DNA of 64,000 nt from AB-137-C09 sp964458185 (GTDB lineage: Bacteria; Pseudomonadota; Zetaproteobacteria; Mariprofundales; Mariprofundaceae): contig CAYWFG010000005.1 of NCBI GenBank assembly GCA_964458185.1, positions 1 through 64,000 of the forward strand, written 5' to 3'. Below the pieces are notes generated by a model, which saw nothing but the letters and a program-made list of their open reading frames with translations, was not told the DNA's origin and searched no databases. Shown piece after piece: positions 20,201-26,885 of this stretch (the stretch's first letter is position 1; each line of letters begins with the position of its first letter). Both the position numbers and the translations under genes were made by a program.

Positions 20201-20700
20201 TTGCTGAACCTTTACCCAATCTCAACGCATGGCCCCACCCAATGCAAAACATTTACCAAGATGATCGTTTGTTTCATGGCCCTGATTTACACGCCTTGGT
20301 CGAAATATCAGGCTATGCTGACGATGCCATTCATGCCCGTGTGTTAACAGCACCATCCCCCGATCAATGGATTGAATACCCCATGCGATCAAGCTGGTTG
20401 GCTGATCCTTTGGCGTTGGATGGTAGCTTTCAAATGATGATTTTATGGGCATTTGAACGTCACGGCATCGGCTCATTACCTGTTTTTGCAGGGCATTACC
20501 GTCAATATGTCGAACACTTCCCCGATAATGGGGTGGATGTTCGCATTCGCATCAATGAAGAAGACTCAGCACAAGTTGAAGCAATGATTGAGTTTATTGA
20601 CCCTGCCACGGGTGCATTATTGGCGCGTATGGATGATTATACTTGTGTGATGGATGCTTCATTAGAAAAAAGTTTTCAAGCCACAGCAATGGAGCGGTAA
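14251..20700 (+). CDS. pfaA: PfaA-like multidomain PUFA/secondary-lipid synthase (KS-AT-ACPx3-KR-DH)
   Basis: The 2149-residue synthase has these domains in order: ketosynthase (about 15-460; Cys217 in DAACGSSL, His352 in EAHGTGT, His390 in GHTKAAAG), acyltransferase (about 570-890; Ser677 in GHSYGE and AFHS at 781-784, malonyl type), a Pro/Ala linker (about 930-1080), three ACPs with GIDSIKR phosphopantetheine serines at 1109, 1205 and 1294, ketoreductase (GGARG near 1579, Ser1750, Tyr1763), and a C-terminal dehydratase (His1884, Asp2057 in LDGSFQ). This is the PfaA plan. It starts with TTG overlapping pfaD, with AAGGAG 8 bases upstream. No PfaB, PfaC (KS-CLF-DH-DH) or phosphopantetheinyl transferase lies in the window, so the product cannot be stated. 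Confidence 0.92.
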   Translation: MNSNGEHPLTEQAEFTPLAIIGIGNIFPQAENVMQFWQNIRDGVDAITDIPDTHWDTNTLYNPEPTAPDQVYGNKGGFLPSVDFEPMKYGVLPNALAAIDTSQLLGLVAVEQALADAGYGEGVAFNREQVSVILGVTGALELVIPLGARLGHPRWRKALQEAGVDQETADDVITRIADSYTQWQENSFPGLLGNVVAGRISKHFNFGGTNCVVDAACGSSLSALNLAALELAAGRSDMVITGGVDTFNDVFMYSCFSKTPALSPSGHACSFDADADGTTLGEGIGIVVLKRLADAERDNDRIYAVIKGLGTSSDGSESAIYEPDATGQQKAVRRAYAQGGVDVRSIGLIEAHGTGTRVGDGVEVNALQQVFGAADRPWCALGSVKSQIGHTKAAAGVAGLIKSSLALYHKVLPPSIKVKRPRAEITAEYSAFFINTESRPWLHSRENTRRAGVSALGFGGSNYHCLLEEHQAEKQGHDWVDYVQWFALSASSIEALHKTLSAIEIHDDWLALRRQAAATRQAFDATASCRLSWVVECQQTDQHAQRRHALAQLQNNEATWQTPDGVFFASGNEEMPIAVLFPGQSAPYPHMLHDLALHFPVFFNALAKADADDQQGDQPLSEYIYPRSFFDDETKKEAAKALHITTIAQPALGAIGMAAHALLNAFAIHPDAYAGHSYGELPALCAAGVFDTEALYHLSRIRGELMATAADASDGAMLAVFAPLSDIEKMIQSQQWDVVLANRNMPKQGVISGSSTAIDVAMVYLKTVDVGCKKLDVNVAFHSRFVSDAVAPLATHLAAIDWHEAKIAVYANTTGELYPSEHHASQQLLAEQLANPVAFVDQIEAMYAAGTRIFIELGPQNRLSAMVGAILGDQPHHAIAIDASQGHRSSIYDFACLLARLSALGHAVDGAAWDVNIPAKQHDDKPVLRIPLCGANPFTPKKARPPRPKAIQTKPSESSAKVAVSSPAISTPAIQKKPFHSEVAVNKKMTTSPAPVVDQHVLSQGIQTLQSIQTQTARLHEQFLHGQEEATRSLMVLLEQQMTPVANQVIPATAPVAPAPVAPAPVAATPVGTTPIRSTLLDTVAEKTGYPVDMLDDSMTLDGDLGIDSIKRVEILAALQTALPNAPVITPEDLGVLQTLGQIITHLQGSTEADSNVAIAPAFVDNDDDHHTADCLFQVVAEKTGYPVAMLDRSMTLDGDLGIDSIKRVEILAALQTALPDAPAITPEDLGVLRTLGQIITHLAGSATSAAVASSESNDMIAETLLRVVAEKTGYPVDMLDHGMSLDTDLGIDSIKRVEILAALQDALPASPTITPDLLGQLRTLADIIAFLHQDETEATVAETIAKLATETSTAIDVIAKPSIIRQCIHLTPWQHDGQKISVAKNALCWLTDDGSTDAKALAAAWQKAGYQVTMIDLATMPDAPEYLHALVLLTPESGINDTQLWQYVALLQQLETVLRCTEQSRLVTVSRLNGQCGFASKDAPSIVNPVSGGLAGLLKTVRLEWSEVACMAVDLAQTLTDGEARMNDLVQAACQNFPPLEIGISEHALVTLDLVDAPLPDEPGELPVVAGDLVVVSGGARGVTAHVAIALAKATQATLLLLGRSPFPDDEPAWLVSVTAETEIKHALMANADTPLHPRELNAAYQQVLSGREIRSTIQAIEDAGGRALYRAVDITHADDVAWLIGEVRAQHGGVKGIIHGAGVLADRLIADKTHEQFSQVYNTKVAGLRALMSATNNDPVALMVLFSSSTARFGRVGQVDYAIANEVLNKEAQHQAMLRPDCRVIAPNWGPWDGGMVTPALKEIFANEGIDVIDLDAGAAYLLNELRSAQDGAVEMVILGSHDAQSTEGNNDPLIATTNHAALSPALELTLSLDDYPFLSSHVMNHQAVLPMAMMVEWMAHAAIHQNPGLLFHGFESLRVLKAITLQHAEHHMVAMVAAVAERQDGQYSIPVEIHTTHEHAEPTVHARASIVLVEHYPIAPIAEPLPNLNAWPHPMQNIYQDDRLFHGPDLHALVEISGYADDAIHARVLTAPSPDQWIEYPMRSSWLADPLALDGSFQMMILWAFERHGIGSLPVFAGHYRQYVEHFPDNGVDVRIRINEEDSAQVEAMIEFIDPATGALLARMDDYTCVMDASLEKSFQATAMER
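17411..17470 (+). repeat. 15-bp tandem repeat encoding the Pro-Val-Ala linker
   Basis: Four 15-bp units occur in frame; the first two are identical (CACCTGTTGCTCCAG) and the last two diverged. They encode Ala-Pro-Val-Ala-Pro type pentapeptides at about residues 1054-1073 of the synthase, a flexible linker before the first ACP. Confidence 0.85.
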
Positions 20701-21320
20701 TGGCAAACTTTGAACACATGCGGATTCATCCAGAACGTCCACAGATTCGTCAAATCCGCCATATTGCCTCGCGCATGCGTGATGGCTGTTTTGTTGTTGT
20801 GCCAACGGAAACCACCTATGCCATCATGATGTTATGTGATGCTTTTGCAGCGCAACAAAGTGTGCGTACATTGCGTGGTTTGGAGGACCGTCATTTATGG
20901 TCATTGGTTTGTCATGATCTATCGCAAGCGGCAACCTTCGTAAAAATTGATAACCAAGACCACCGCATACTCAAACGCCACTTGCCTGGCCCTTTCACCT
21001 TTGTTTTGCCAGCGAATGCTGCGATTCATCGACGGGTATTAAACAAACGCAAAGAAATCGGTATTCGCATGCCCAACCATGCAGTATGCACTATGCTGCT
21101 ACAAGAATTAAGGCAGCCCCTGCTTGCGACATCCATGCAGTTTCAAAACGAAGCGATGGTCAGCATCGACCCTGATGTTATTGCAAGCGGCATCAAGCAC
21201 CACGATGCACTGCTGCTAGATGCAGGATGGGGCAGCAGTGAACCCACGACAGTGGTTGATCTTACCGATGCTGAACATGCTATTATTCGTCAGGGCGTTG
21301 GGGTGTGGCCTGTTTTGTAG
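20700..21320 (+). CDS. YciO/Sua5 (TsaC-like) family protein
   Basis: The 206-residue protein has the Sua5-YciO-YrdC fold, with the substrate motif PTETTYAIMM near residues 36-45, HLPGPFTFVLPAN and KEIGIRMPNH. The layout matches the YciO subfamily more than the threonylcarbamoyl-AMP synthase TsaC used for tRNA t6A, so I do not assign t6A synthesis. The start is the ATG at 20700, overlapping the synthase stop as TAATG with GGAG just upstream; a longer extension to 20643 would lie inside the synthase gene. Its coupling to the PfaA-like gene is probably positional only. Confidence 0.82.
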   Translation: MANFEHMRIHPERPQIRQIRHIASRMRDGCFVVVPTETTYAIMMLCDAFAAQQSVRTLRGLEDRHLWSLVCHDLSQAATFVKIDNQDHRILKRHLPGPFTFVLPANAAIHRRVLNKRKEIGIRMPNHAVCTMLLQELRQPLLATSMQFQNEAMVSIDPDVIASGIKHHDALLLDAGWGSSEPTTVVDLTDAEHAIIRQGVGVWPVL

Positions 21321-21382
21321 GTATGTAAGAATGATTGGTAAATAATCACCTATACTAAATCAACGCCCTGCATCTGTTGTTC

Positions 21383-21527
21383 GGCTTCCCTTGTAAGACG
21401 GGACAGCAATAAAATCAAGGGGTTACAGCATGTTAGAAAATCACTGCTAATCCACCATATTGCAACAAAAACTATGGATTAGCTTTGCTTTTTTAGTTGC
21501 AGGTTGTCCCGTCTTAAAAGGGAAGCC
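21383..21527. mobile_element. 145-bp element with 23-bp inverted repeats (MITE-like or structured RNA)
   Basis: Left arm 21383-21405 begins GGCTTCCCTT and ends AGACGGGACA; right arm 21505-21527 is its reverse complement with one mismatch in 23. Between them lies a nested stem GCTAATCC/GGATTAGC (21446-21453 and 21476-21483). No transposase or convincing target-site duplication is seen. A six-codon frame at 21430-21450 has an AAGGGG site upstream, probably chance. It could be a miniature transposon, a long terminator for the pfa/yciO genes, or a folded RNA. Confidence 0.6.
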
Positions 21528-21578
21528 CTTTTCTATATTCATTCATCCACGCACTCTAAAAGAAGACGCTAAAAGCAG

Positions 21579-21604
21579 CCAGCTAAAGCTGGGGGTTTTA
21601 ACCC
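21579..21604 (+). other. Two consecutive small hairpins upstream of mraZ
   Basis: CCAGC-TAAA-GCTGG (21579-21592) is followed at once by GGGT-TTTA-ACCC (21593-21604). No T-run follows, so they are not a standard terminator. In this 509-bp gap (21321-21829) I see no gene; besides these hairpins it holds the 145-bp element, a 10-bp direct repeat AGTACGGTAA/AGTACGATAA (21671 and 21685) and the mraZ promoter region. Confidence 0.4.
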
Positions 21605-21740
21605 TCCCATGAAGAGACAATAAAGGCTTGAACTTACTCCCTTGATACTGCAACTCGATAAAATTAAGATAGTACGGTAAATTCAGTACGATAATCATTA
21701 GGCTGAAAAAATACATAGCCTATTGTTTTAGGGTGCGAAT

Positions 21741-21795
21741 TTGACAGTTTTAGTGATAAGAACAAGGATGGTGGGCTTTAGTGGGTAAACGTGGG
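21741..21795 (+). promoter_or_regulatory. mraZ promoter and MraZ operator (three TGGG boxes)
   Basis: A consensus -35 TTGACA lies at 21741-21746, with a weak -10 (AAGGAT, 21764-21769) 17 bp downstream. Three TGGG boxes at 21772-21775, 21782-21785 and 21792-21795 are spaced exactly 10 bp apart, all on one face of the helix. MraZ is known to bind such repeated TGGGN boxes upstream of its own gene, so this predicts autorepression of the dcw cluster. The boxes sit 35 bp before the mraZ ATG, over or just after the start of transcription. Confidence 0.75.
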
Positions 21796-21829
21796 TTACA
21801 CGTAGTTTTATCATCAAGGGGTCATAACG

Positions 21830-22276
21830 ATGTTTTTGGGTGGTCATGCCAACATCATGGATACCAAGGGACGGGTCAATGTCCCTGCTGCTTTCCGTGA
21901 CGTGTTACATTCAACATACAACGATGAACCGCTGATCATTACGCGTGATTTACTTGATGATTGTTTGCGCGCCTACCCCTTGACCGAATGGCAAACATGG
22001 CTGGCAACATTGCGTGAGCTTCCTGCCAGCAATCGCACGGTGCGTCGTATTCATCGGCGGGTGGTGAGTGCTGCTTTTGAATTAATGCCCGATAAACAAG
22101 GGCGGGTACTGATTCCACAGACGTTACGCAATCATGCGGCATTAAACAAAACCATTCATTTTGCAGGAACCAATAACACCTTTGAAATCTGGGATGCTGA
22201 AGCATGGCGCAAAGAAACTGAATTGGCAGAATTAGATGCACTGGATAGTACCATGCTTGAGGCATTAGGGTTGTAA
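21830..22276 (+). CDS. mraZ: MraZ transcriptional regulator of the dcw cluster
   Basis: The 148-residue protein has two SpoVT-AbrB-like MraZ modules: FLGGHANIMDTKGRVNVPAAFRD at the N-terminus and AFELMPDKQGRVLIPQTLRN in the second half, each with the conserved D-x-K/Q-G-R. Family members form rings and bind TGGG boxes, which are present upstream. A run AAGGGG lies 8-13 bases before the ATG. Its stop overlaps the rsmH start (TAATG). It is the first gene of the cluster and probably its own repressor. Confidence 0.95.
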   Translation: MFLGGHANIMDTKGRVNVPAAFRDVLHSTYNDEPLIITRDLLDDCLRAYPLTEWQTWLATLRELPASNRTVRRIHRRVVSAAFELMPDKQGRVLIPQTLRNHAALNKTIHFAGTNNTFEIWDAEAWRKETELAELDALDSTMLEALGL

Positions 22277-23226
22277 TGTCTACACCCTCCCATATTCCCG
22301 TATTGGCGGATGCTTTTCTTGATTTACTGTGCCATGATATTGATGGTCATTATGTTGATGCCACCTTTGGTCGTGGTGGGCATAGCCGTATGTTGCTGGA
22401 TCGTTTGTCGCCAAAAGGGCGTGTGCTGGCATTAGACCGTGATCCTGAAGCTGTTGCTATCGGTGAACAATTAGCGACTGAAGATGCCCGATTTCAGATT
22501 ATTCATGCAGATTTCTCTTGTTTATCCGATGCCCTGAGTGATGTGGGATGGGAGGATGCGACAGGGATTGGTTTTGATCTTGGCGTGTCATCACCGCAAT
22601 TGGATCAAGCAGGGCGTGGCTTTTCATTCAACCACGATGGGCCGCTGGATATGCGGATGAACCCTGATGCTGATATGCCATTGGCTAAAAAATTGGCAAC
22701 AACCACCCGTCGTGAACTTACTCAAGTGTTACGCGATTTTGGCGATGAACGCTTTGCCCCTCGCATTGCCACACGTATCATGGATGCTTTGGCTTGCGAT
22801 AGCCTGTATACCACCCGTGATTTAGAAAATATTTGTTTTCATGCTGTTCCGCCAAAAAACAGGCACGGTCACAGCCATCCTGCAACGCGCACCTTTCAAG
22901 CCTTGCGTATTTGGGTAAACAATGAATATGGGCAATTACATGAGGGCGTTGCTGCGGCAACCAATAGTTTGGTTGAAGGCGGTCATTTGGCGGTGATTTC
23001 TTTTCATTCAGGCGAAGATCGACGGGTGCGTGATCAGATTGAGGCTGAAGTTCGCCCTTGCACCTGCCCACCGCAATTTCCCATCTGTGTGTGTCATAAG
23101 ACACCACGTTTGCGTTGGTTGCAAAAAAAACCCATTCGGGCAAGTGAGACGGAGTTGCAACAAAATCCGCGCAGCCGTTCTGCGTTATTGCGTGCTGCTG
23201 TGCGCGTTACCAAGCCTGCAACATGA
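22276..23226 (+). CDS. rsmH: 16S rRNA m4C1402 methyltransferase RsmH (MraW)
   Basis: The 316-residue SAM-dependent enzyme methylates N4 of C1402 of 16S rRNA. Family marks are HIPVLADAFLDLL at the start, the SAM motif VDATFGRGGHSRMLL, GIGFDLGVSSPQLD, RGFSFNHDGPLDMRM, HPATRTFQALRIWVNNE and SFHSGEDRRVR. Its length is normal. It overlaps mraZ upstream and ftsL downstream (ATGA), in the standard dcw position. Confidence 0.97.
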   Translation: MSTPSHIPVLADAFLDLLCHDIDGHYVDATFGRGGHSRMLLDRLSPKGRVLALDRDPEAVAIGEQLATEDARFQIIHADFSCLSDALSDVGWEDATGIGFDLGVSSPQLDQAGRGFSFNHDGPLDMRMNPDADMPLAKKLATTTRRELTQVLRDFGDERFAPRIATRIMDALACDSLYTTRDLENICFHAVPPKNRHGHSHPATRTFQALRIWVNNEYGQLHEGVAAATNSLVEGGHLAVISFHSGEDRRVRDQIEAEVRPCTCPPQFPICVCHKTPRLRWLQKKPIRASETELQQNPRSRSALLRAAVRVTKPAT

Positions 23227-23492
23227 CTCGCCTCAATATTATATTATTACTTTGCTGTGCTTTTTTAGGTGTGAGCCAAGTATGGGTATCGTTTTTACGC
23301 AACAGCACCGCCCGCGAGTTATATGCCACCCACACATCTATCACCCATCTGAAAGAAGAGGTGCAACAATTAAATATTGAATCAGCAAGCCTCATGCGCC
23401 CTGATCGTTTGCGCCGCGTTGCCCATGAAACTATCGGTATGCGTGCGCCTTTGGGCAGTCAATTGATTGAAATATCAGGTATCGCGCCATGA
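23223..23492 (+). CDS. ftsL: Cell division protein FtsL
   Basis: The 89-residue bitopic protein has one transmembrane segment (about 4-24) followed by a coiled-coil-like region (ELYATHTSITHLKEEVQQLNIESASL). Primary sequence is poorly conserved in this family; the call rests on size, topology and its place between rsmH and ftsI, overlapping both by 4 bp. It acts in the divisome with FtsB and FtsQ in the periplasm. Confidence 0.85.
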   Translation: MTRLNIILLLCCAFLGVSQVWVSFLRNSTARELYATHTSITHLKEEVQQLNIESASLMRPDRLRRVAHETIGMRAPLGSQLIEISGIAP

Positions 23493-25396
23493 TGAAGCGT
23501 TTTCAGCAACCTGCCAACCGCTATCGTCCGAACATTGTTGCCCGAACACGGGTGTTGTCGATTGTGCTGGGGCTATGCTTTGTTGCGGTGTTTATTCGTG
23601 TTGTTGATTTGCACTGGTGGCAAGCAGATGCACTCAACAAGCGCGCACAACAACAACATAATCATCAATACAAAATAGAAGCCGCGCGAGGTTCTATTCT
23701 CGATCGTCATGGACGAATACTTTCTCAAAGTATTGCAACGCCCTCTATAGGGGTCGTGGTTGAAGAACTCCCAACAGTGCGAATCAATGAACTTGCTCAC
23801 GCACTCAATATGCCAAGCCAACAATTACAACGGCGTATTAATAACCACCGTGGTTTTATTTGGCTGAAACGGCAAACAACACCTGCTATTGCAGCGGCAG
23901 TAAAAGCATTAGCTATTGCGGGTGTGCGGTTAGAAACTGAATGGCATCGCTTTTACCCACTTGGCCCAGAGACGGGGCATGCACTGGGCTTTGTCGGCAT
24001 TGATGGTCATGGATTAGAGGGTGTTGAACACAGTTTTGATCGTTTGCTAACAGGTGACTATGGGGTACGCATGTTGCGCCAAGATGCGCATGGGCGATCT
24101 TTGCCTGGTGCGATGTGGGTACGCAAGCCAAAAAAAGGTAACCCATTAAGATTAACCTTGGACAGTACCATTCAAAGCATGGCTTATGCCGCGTTAGCCG
24201 ATGGCATTCAAAAACACAAAGCACGCAGTGGTTCTGTGGTGGTGATGCGCCCTAAAACGGGCGAAGTATTGGCGATGGCGAGTTGGCCAGGCTTTAATCC
24301 CAATAGTTTTCGTGATTTTAACGCGACACAGTGGCGTAATCGAAGCACAACCGATGTGTTTGAACCAGGGTCAGTGATGAAGCCTTTTACGGTGGCTGCG
24401 GCACTTGAATCAGGTCAATGGCAGGCTAATTCACGTATTTTTTGTGAAAACGGTAAATTTAGGGTGGGCAATTATGTTATTCATGATGCACACAAGATGG
24501 GCTGGGAGACGCTTAAAACAGTGGTGATGCATTCCAGTAATATTGGTGCTGCGAAAGTTGCTTTAACCTTGGGTCCAGCCCGACTACGCAAAGAGTTGAT
24601 TCGCTTTGGTTTTGGTCAGCGCACTGGCATTAACCTTGAAGGCGAAGCAACAGGGATTTTAGCAGCCTCAGATCGCTGGGGTAAAGTAGAGACGGCAAAT
24701 ATTGCCTTTGGTCAAGGTATTGCCGTAACCACCATGCAACTGGCGACGGCTTTTTCTACATTGGCAAATCACGGTGAGCGAATGGAACCTGTGATTATTG
24801 CTGGCAAACCTTTTGCTGCTGCAACCCGTGTAATAGCGACTGATACCAGTGCCATTATTGAAGATATGTTGGTGGCAGCAACCAGCCGTGAAGGCACGGG
24901 GCATAGGGCTGTACCCAGAGGTTATCTTGTTGCGGGGAAAACAGGAACAGCTCAACGGGCTGATAATAAGGGTAGATATTCTGCCCATCATTATACTTCA
25001 GTCTTTGCAGGGTTTGTGCCTGCAAAAAGCCCAGAGATGACTATTGTGGTGGTCGTTGATGAACCGCGTGGGGTGTATTATGGTGGTTTGGTGGCAGCCC
25101 CTATTTTTCGTCATATTGCGGCATCAGCATTGCCTTATTTGGGTATTGCACCTAAGCAAAATACCGAAGAAGAAATAAACCAAGGCGTATTGCAAGCATC
25201 GTTCACCCACCGTGTGGATGTGAATACCCGTGGGCTTAATTTTATCGGCTTATCATTGCGTGAGGCTTACCGCTTGGCAGCGAAACAAAACCTAGACTTG
25301 CGTATTCATGGTCGTGGTTGGGTGGTTCGTCAAATACCCTTGTACCCTGATCAGTTATCGGAAAAACGTTTTGTTGAGGTATGGTTGAATGAATGA
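23489..25396 (+). CDS. ftsI: Division transpeptidase FtsI (PBP3) with C-terminal PASTA domain
   Basis: The 635-residue class B penicillin-binding protein cross-links septal peptidoglycan. It has one N-terminal transmembrane helix (about 22-42), the pedestal region (RGSILDRHGRILSQS), and catalytic motifs S295-x-x-K298 (GSVMKPF), S349-S-N351 and K484-T-G486. After the transpeptidase domain the last ~65 residues (GLNFIGLSLREAYRLAAKQ...GWVVRQIPLYPDQ) read as a PASTA domain, which E. coli FtsI lacks. Partner: FtsW, also in this cluster. It overlaps ftsL and murE. Confidence 0.95.
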   Translation: MMKRFQQPANRYRPNIVARTRVLSIVLGLCFVAVFIRVVDLHWWQADALNKRAQQQHNHQYKIEAARGSILDRHGRILSQSIATPSIGVVVEELPTVRINELAHALNMPSQQLQRRINNHRGFIWLKRQTTPAIAAAVKALAIAGVRLETEWHRFYPLGPETGHALGFVGIDGHGLEGVEHSFDRLLTGDYGVRMLRQDAHGRSLPGAMWVRKPKKGNPLRLTLDSTIQSMAYAALADGIQKHKARSGSVVVMRPKTGEVLAMASWPGFNPNSFRDFNATQWRNRSTTDVFEPGSVMKPFTVAAALESGQWQANSRIFCENGKFRVGNYVIHDAHKMGWETLKTVVMHSSNIGAAKVALTLGPARLRKELIRFGFGQRTGINLEGEATGILAASDRWGKVETANIAFGQGIAVTTMQLATAFSTLANHGERMEPVIIAGKPFAAATRVIATDTSAIIEDMLVAATSREGTGHRAVPRGYLVAGKTGTAQRADNKGRYSAHHYTSVFAGFVPAKSPEMTIVVVVDEPRGVYYGGLVAAPIFRHIAASALPYLGIAPKQNTEEEINQGVLQASFTHRVDVNTRGLNFIGLSLREAYRLAAKQNLDLRIHGRGWVVRQIPLYPDQLSEKRFVEVWLNE

Positions 25397-26885
25397 TGCA
25401 TTAGCCACGCTGGCAAAATTAACGATCAGAACGCCTCGACGCTTGGGTGAGATATGGACGGGTGCGCCATCAGAGTTAGCTTGTATTATTATCACAGGGG
25501 TACAGCAAGACAGTCGTTTGCTGCAACAGGGTGAGGCATGGTTGTGTTTGCCTTCTGTGGCTGACAATAAAAAAAAATACATGCGGATGGCAGTAGCGGC
25601 TGGCGCTTCGTTGTGCCTTTGTGTTGGTGATTCAAACGATGCCAAAACATCCGTGATGCCTACCTTATACCTTGCCAATATAGCAGCGGCAAGCCATTGG
25701 CTTCGGCATTGGTTTGGTACACAGAATCCCACGACCAAGATTGTTGGGGTAACAGGTACTGATGGCAAAACCAGCGTAACATGGATGCTGCGTCAAGCAC
25801 TAGAAAAAAAATTAGGGCATTGCTGGTCGGTCGGCACATTGGGTTGGATGCGTCAACGCAATGATTGTATTTCACTCGGCAATACCACGCCGTCATTGTT
25901 GACTAATCATCAAATACTCGCCGCTGCCCATGATGCTGATATTCCTTGTATGGTGATGGAAGTATCTTCCCACGGAATTCATCAACAACGCATTGCAGGC
26001 ATGCCTTTTACCGCAGCAATATGGACAACTATGGGACGGGATCATTTGGATTACCATCCCAGTATAGCGCATTATCAGGCATGCAAAGCCGATTTTGTAG
26101 CAAAAATACGCATGATTGTCGCCAATGCTGATCAGCCTGACATTGTCGCATGGCGCAAAGATCATCCTACCTATTGGTACACTCACGGTGCAACAGCAAG
26201 AAAAATGAACGCCATGTATTGGCAAATGGTTGATGCAGGCACGCTTGAACTATGTATTGACAAGAAAACCACCACCATAACCCCTGTGCCTGATGGTTCG
26301 ATTCATGGGCAAAACTTGGCTGCGGTGGCAACTTTTTTGTACCATTATGATGGCGATACACTGCCCAGCATTGCAGACTATTTATCTGGCATAGATGCAC
26401 CCCCCGGTCGTATGGAATCTGTTGCCGATGCGTTTGGACGGCGAGTGTTGGTGGATTATGCGCATACGCCTGAAGCGTTGCTGGCTTGTTTAACTGCGGC
26501 AAAAGAATATTCACCGAAACGCTTGCTGCTGGTCTTTGGTTGCGGTGGTGAGCGAGATCAAGGAAAGCGCCCGTTGATGGGGCAAGTTGCCATGCAATAT
26601 GCTGATGTGGTGTGGGTAACGAGTGATAATCCGCGCGGTGAAGATGCGGATGCGATTATTGCAGGTATTTTGCCAGAGAACAAAAAGGCTGGGGCGGTTG
26701 TTTATGTGGTGCGGGAGCGGGGGACGGCTATTGCTTTGGCTGTGGCAATGATGACGGTGGATGATGTGTTGGTGATTGCTGGTAAAGGGCATGAAAATTA
26801 TATGGAATACGCGGGCGGTGAGCGGCATCCGTGGTCGGATATTGCTGTTGCTGGTGAGGTGTTAAAGGCTGTGCCTTTATGCTAG
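25389..26885 (+). CDS. murE: UDP-MurNAc-tripeptide synthetase MurE (meso-DAP type)
   Basis: The 498-residue cytoplasmic Mur ligase adds the third amino acid to UDP-MurNAc-L-Ala-D-Glu. The ATP loop is GVTGTDGKTSVTWM near residues 119-132; the carbamylated-Lys and substrate motifs (NTTPS, EVSSHG) are present. The DNPRGE motif marks enzymes that add meso-diaminopimelate instead of lysine. It overlaps ftsI by 8 bp and murF by 7 bp. Confidence 0.96.
   Translation: MNDALATLAKLTIRTPRRLGEIWTGAPSELACIIITGVQQDSRLLQQGEAWLCLPSVADNKKKYMRMAVAAGASLCLCVGDSNDAKTSVMPTLYLANIAAASHWLRHWFGTQNPTTKIVGVTGTDGKTSVTWMLRQALEKKLGHCWSVGTLGWMRQRNDCISLGNTTPSLLTNHQILAAAHDADIPCMVMEVSSHGIHQQRIAGMPFTAAIWTTMGRDHLDYHPSIAHYQACKADFVAKIRMIVANADQPDIVAWRKDHPTYWYTHGATARKMNAMYWQMVDAGTLELCIDKKTTTITPVPDGSIHGQNLAAVATFLYHYDGDTLPSIADYLSGIDAPPGRMESVADAFGRRVLVDYAHTPEALLACLTAAKEYSPKRLLLVFGCGGERDQGKRPLMGQVAMQYADVVWVTSDNPRGEDADAIIAGILPENKKAGAVVYVVRERGTAIALAVAMMTVDDVLVIAGKGHENYMEYAGGERHPWSDIAVAGEVLKAVPLC

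Noticed and set aside
21430..21450. Leader peptide MLENHC inside the 145-bp element
   Set aside because: An AAGGGG site precedes it, but six codons without regulatory codon runs are expected by chance.
21579..21604. Right end of an IS200/IS605 element
   Set aside because: The tandem hairpins resemble such ends, but no tnpA or tnpB fragment or matching left end is present.
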